6,331 bases of DNA from Anaerolineae bacterium. Its GTDB lineage: Bacteria > Chloroflexota > Anaerolineae > DRVO01. A program made the translations under genes and the position numbers. The notes under the pieces were generated by a model that was not told where the DNA came from, did not search any database, and worked only from the letters and a program-made list of their open reading frames with translations. Positions within the stretch are counted from its first letter, which is position 1. Each line of letters starts with the position of its first letter. The stretch covers positions 1 through 6,331 of the forward strand of contig JAAYAV010000411.1 of NCBI GenBank assembly GCA_012719195.1, read 5' to 3'. Positions 5,491 to 6,331 of the stretch are shown one piece after another.

Positions 5491-6331
5491 ATGCCTACTA
5501 AGAAGGCGGTGACTTCCGCAGCACACAAGCGGAGAGGCTTGACCACCGGGCTCAACCTGGGAGAGAAGCTAGGTGTGGGCTTGGGCCTGATAGTCCTGAT
5601 CTTCGGCGCGGTATGGATGCTTCTGCCTCTGGTGTGGATGATCTCGGCATCACTCATGCCGCTCTCCGAGGTGATCAAGGTGCCGCCGGTCTGGTTCGCG
5701 CCGGACAAGTACTCCCTGGCCAACTACATGGAGGTCTGGTCGCGAGTCGGATTCTCCCGCTACTTCTTCAACAGCGCCTTCGTGGCCGTGACGATCACAA
5801 TCCTGCAGCTCCTCACCAGCGCCATGGCCGGGTTCGCCTTTGCCCGCTATGACTTCCCCGGCCGGAACGTCATCTTCCTCATCATCTTGGCCACGATGAT
5901 GATCCCCTTCCAGGTGATCATGATCCCTCTCTTCATCATGATGGCCCGGCTGAAGCTGGTTAACACCATCTGGGGGCTTATCGTCCCCTCGATGGTCACT
6001 GCCTTCGGCGTGTTCTTGATGCGTCAGTTCATGATGGGGGTCCCGAGGCCGCTGCTAGAGGCGGCGAGAATAGACGGCGCCTCTGAGCCCTACATCTTCG
6101 CTCGCATAATGCTCCCGCTCTGCAAACCGGCGCTGGCGGCGCTTGGCATCTTCGCCTTTCTGGGTAGCTGGGATAACTTCCTCTGGCCTCTGATCATCAT
6201 CAATAGCCAGAAGCTCTGGACCCTGCCGATAGCTATGTCACGCTTCACGGAGCAGTACATCGCCCAGACACACCTGCAGATGGCGGGGGCTTCGATCATG
6301 TTTGTGCCTATCCTCGTGGTGTTCCTGGCGA
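5491..6331 (+). CDS. Sugar ABC transporter permease, MalG/UgpE type (3'-partial)
   Basis: Second membrane subunit, partner of the preceding MalF-type protein. The frame runs from ATG 5491 to the window end, 280 codons without a stop; the family usually ends about 15-20 residues later, so only the C-terminal tip is missing. The start has GAGGA (5477-5481) 9 nt upstream. A basic N-terminal tail (PTKKAVTSAAHKRRG) precedes membrane helices near residues 28-53, 95-117, 126-150, 159-178, 212-232 and one from about 266 onward. MalG-type marks are NYMEVWSRVGFSRYFFNS after the first helix, AGFAFARYDFPGRN, MMIPFQVIMIPLF, and the EAA loop PLLEAARIDGASEPYIF with Glu190-Ala-Ala and Gly196, followed by IMLPLCKPALA. 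Also typical is the late segment FLGSWDNFLWPLI. No ATPase gene is seen before the edge. Confidence 0.95.
   Translation, partial: MPTKKAVTSAAHKRRGLTTGLNLGEKLGVGLGLIVLIFGAVWMLLPLVWMISASLMPLSEVIKVPPVWFAPDKYSLANYMEVWSRVGFSRYFFNSAFVAVTITILQLLTSAMAGFAFARYDFPGRNVIFLIILATMMIPFQVIMIPLFIMMARLKLVNTIWGLIVPSMVTAFGVFLMRQFMMGVPRPLLEAARIDGASEPYIFARIMLPLCKPALAALGIFAFLGSWDNFLWPLIIINSQKLWTLPIAMSRFTEQYIAQTHLQMAGASIMFVPILVVFLA

Noticed and set aside
5475..5501. Eight-codon frame (ATG to TAA) overlapping the start of the second permease gene
   Set aside because: It has no ribosome binding site of its own, and its first bases are part of the permease's GAGGA site; more likely chance than a leader peptide.

Overview
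The window is a GC-rich bacterial stretch with five protein genes, two of them cut by the window edges. I see no RNA genes, mobile elements or CRISPR arrays. Gene content and style suggest a Chloroflexota bacterium (Anaerolineae/Caldilineae-like). The pointers are a cytosolic-looking histidine kinase ending in two receiver domains, a regulator that puts a sigma-region-4-like helix-turn-helix before a degenerate ATPase-like segment and a receiver, and a solute-binding lipoprotein with a combined twin-arginine and lipobox leader. The phylum call is an inference from recognised family style, not from a search.

Left half (1-2807), signalling. A hybrid histidine kinase on the + strand enters from the left edge and ends at 1654. 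A DNA-binding response-regulator-like gene on the - strand runs towards it. The two genes are convergent and overlap by 74 bp (1581-1654). The regulator gene has a good sigma-70-type promoter (TTGACA, 17 nt, GACAAT at 2818-2790 on the - strand). Its position, with a Shine-Dalgarno match at 2767-2764, favours a GTG start at 2756 rather than the longest reading at 2807.

Middle (2757-2943), divergent control region. It lies between the regulator and the transporter genes. It holds the regulator promoter and an imperfect inverted repeat that could be an operator. I found no convincing promoter for the transporter side.

Right half (2944-6331), carbohydrate ABC importer. The order is solute-binding lipoprotein, first permease, second permease (cut by the right edge), all on the + strand. 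A perfect 15-bp hairpin without a T-run lies just after the binding-protein gene, where it could let that gene be expressed above the permeases. The rest of the 202-bp gap before the first permease (4339-4498) shows nothing I can name. No ATPase gene is present, so the importer probably uses one encoded downstream or a shared one encoded elsewhere.

Working model (inference): the kinase and regulator form a two-component pair, and the regulator, divergently transcribed from the importer, controls sugar uptake. The most unusual points are the complementary active-site losses in the kinase's two receivers, the coding overlap that carries the regulator's conserved receiver lysine, and the mosaic regulator architecture.
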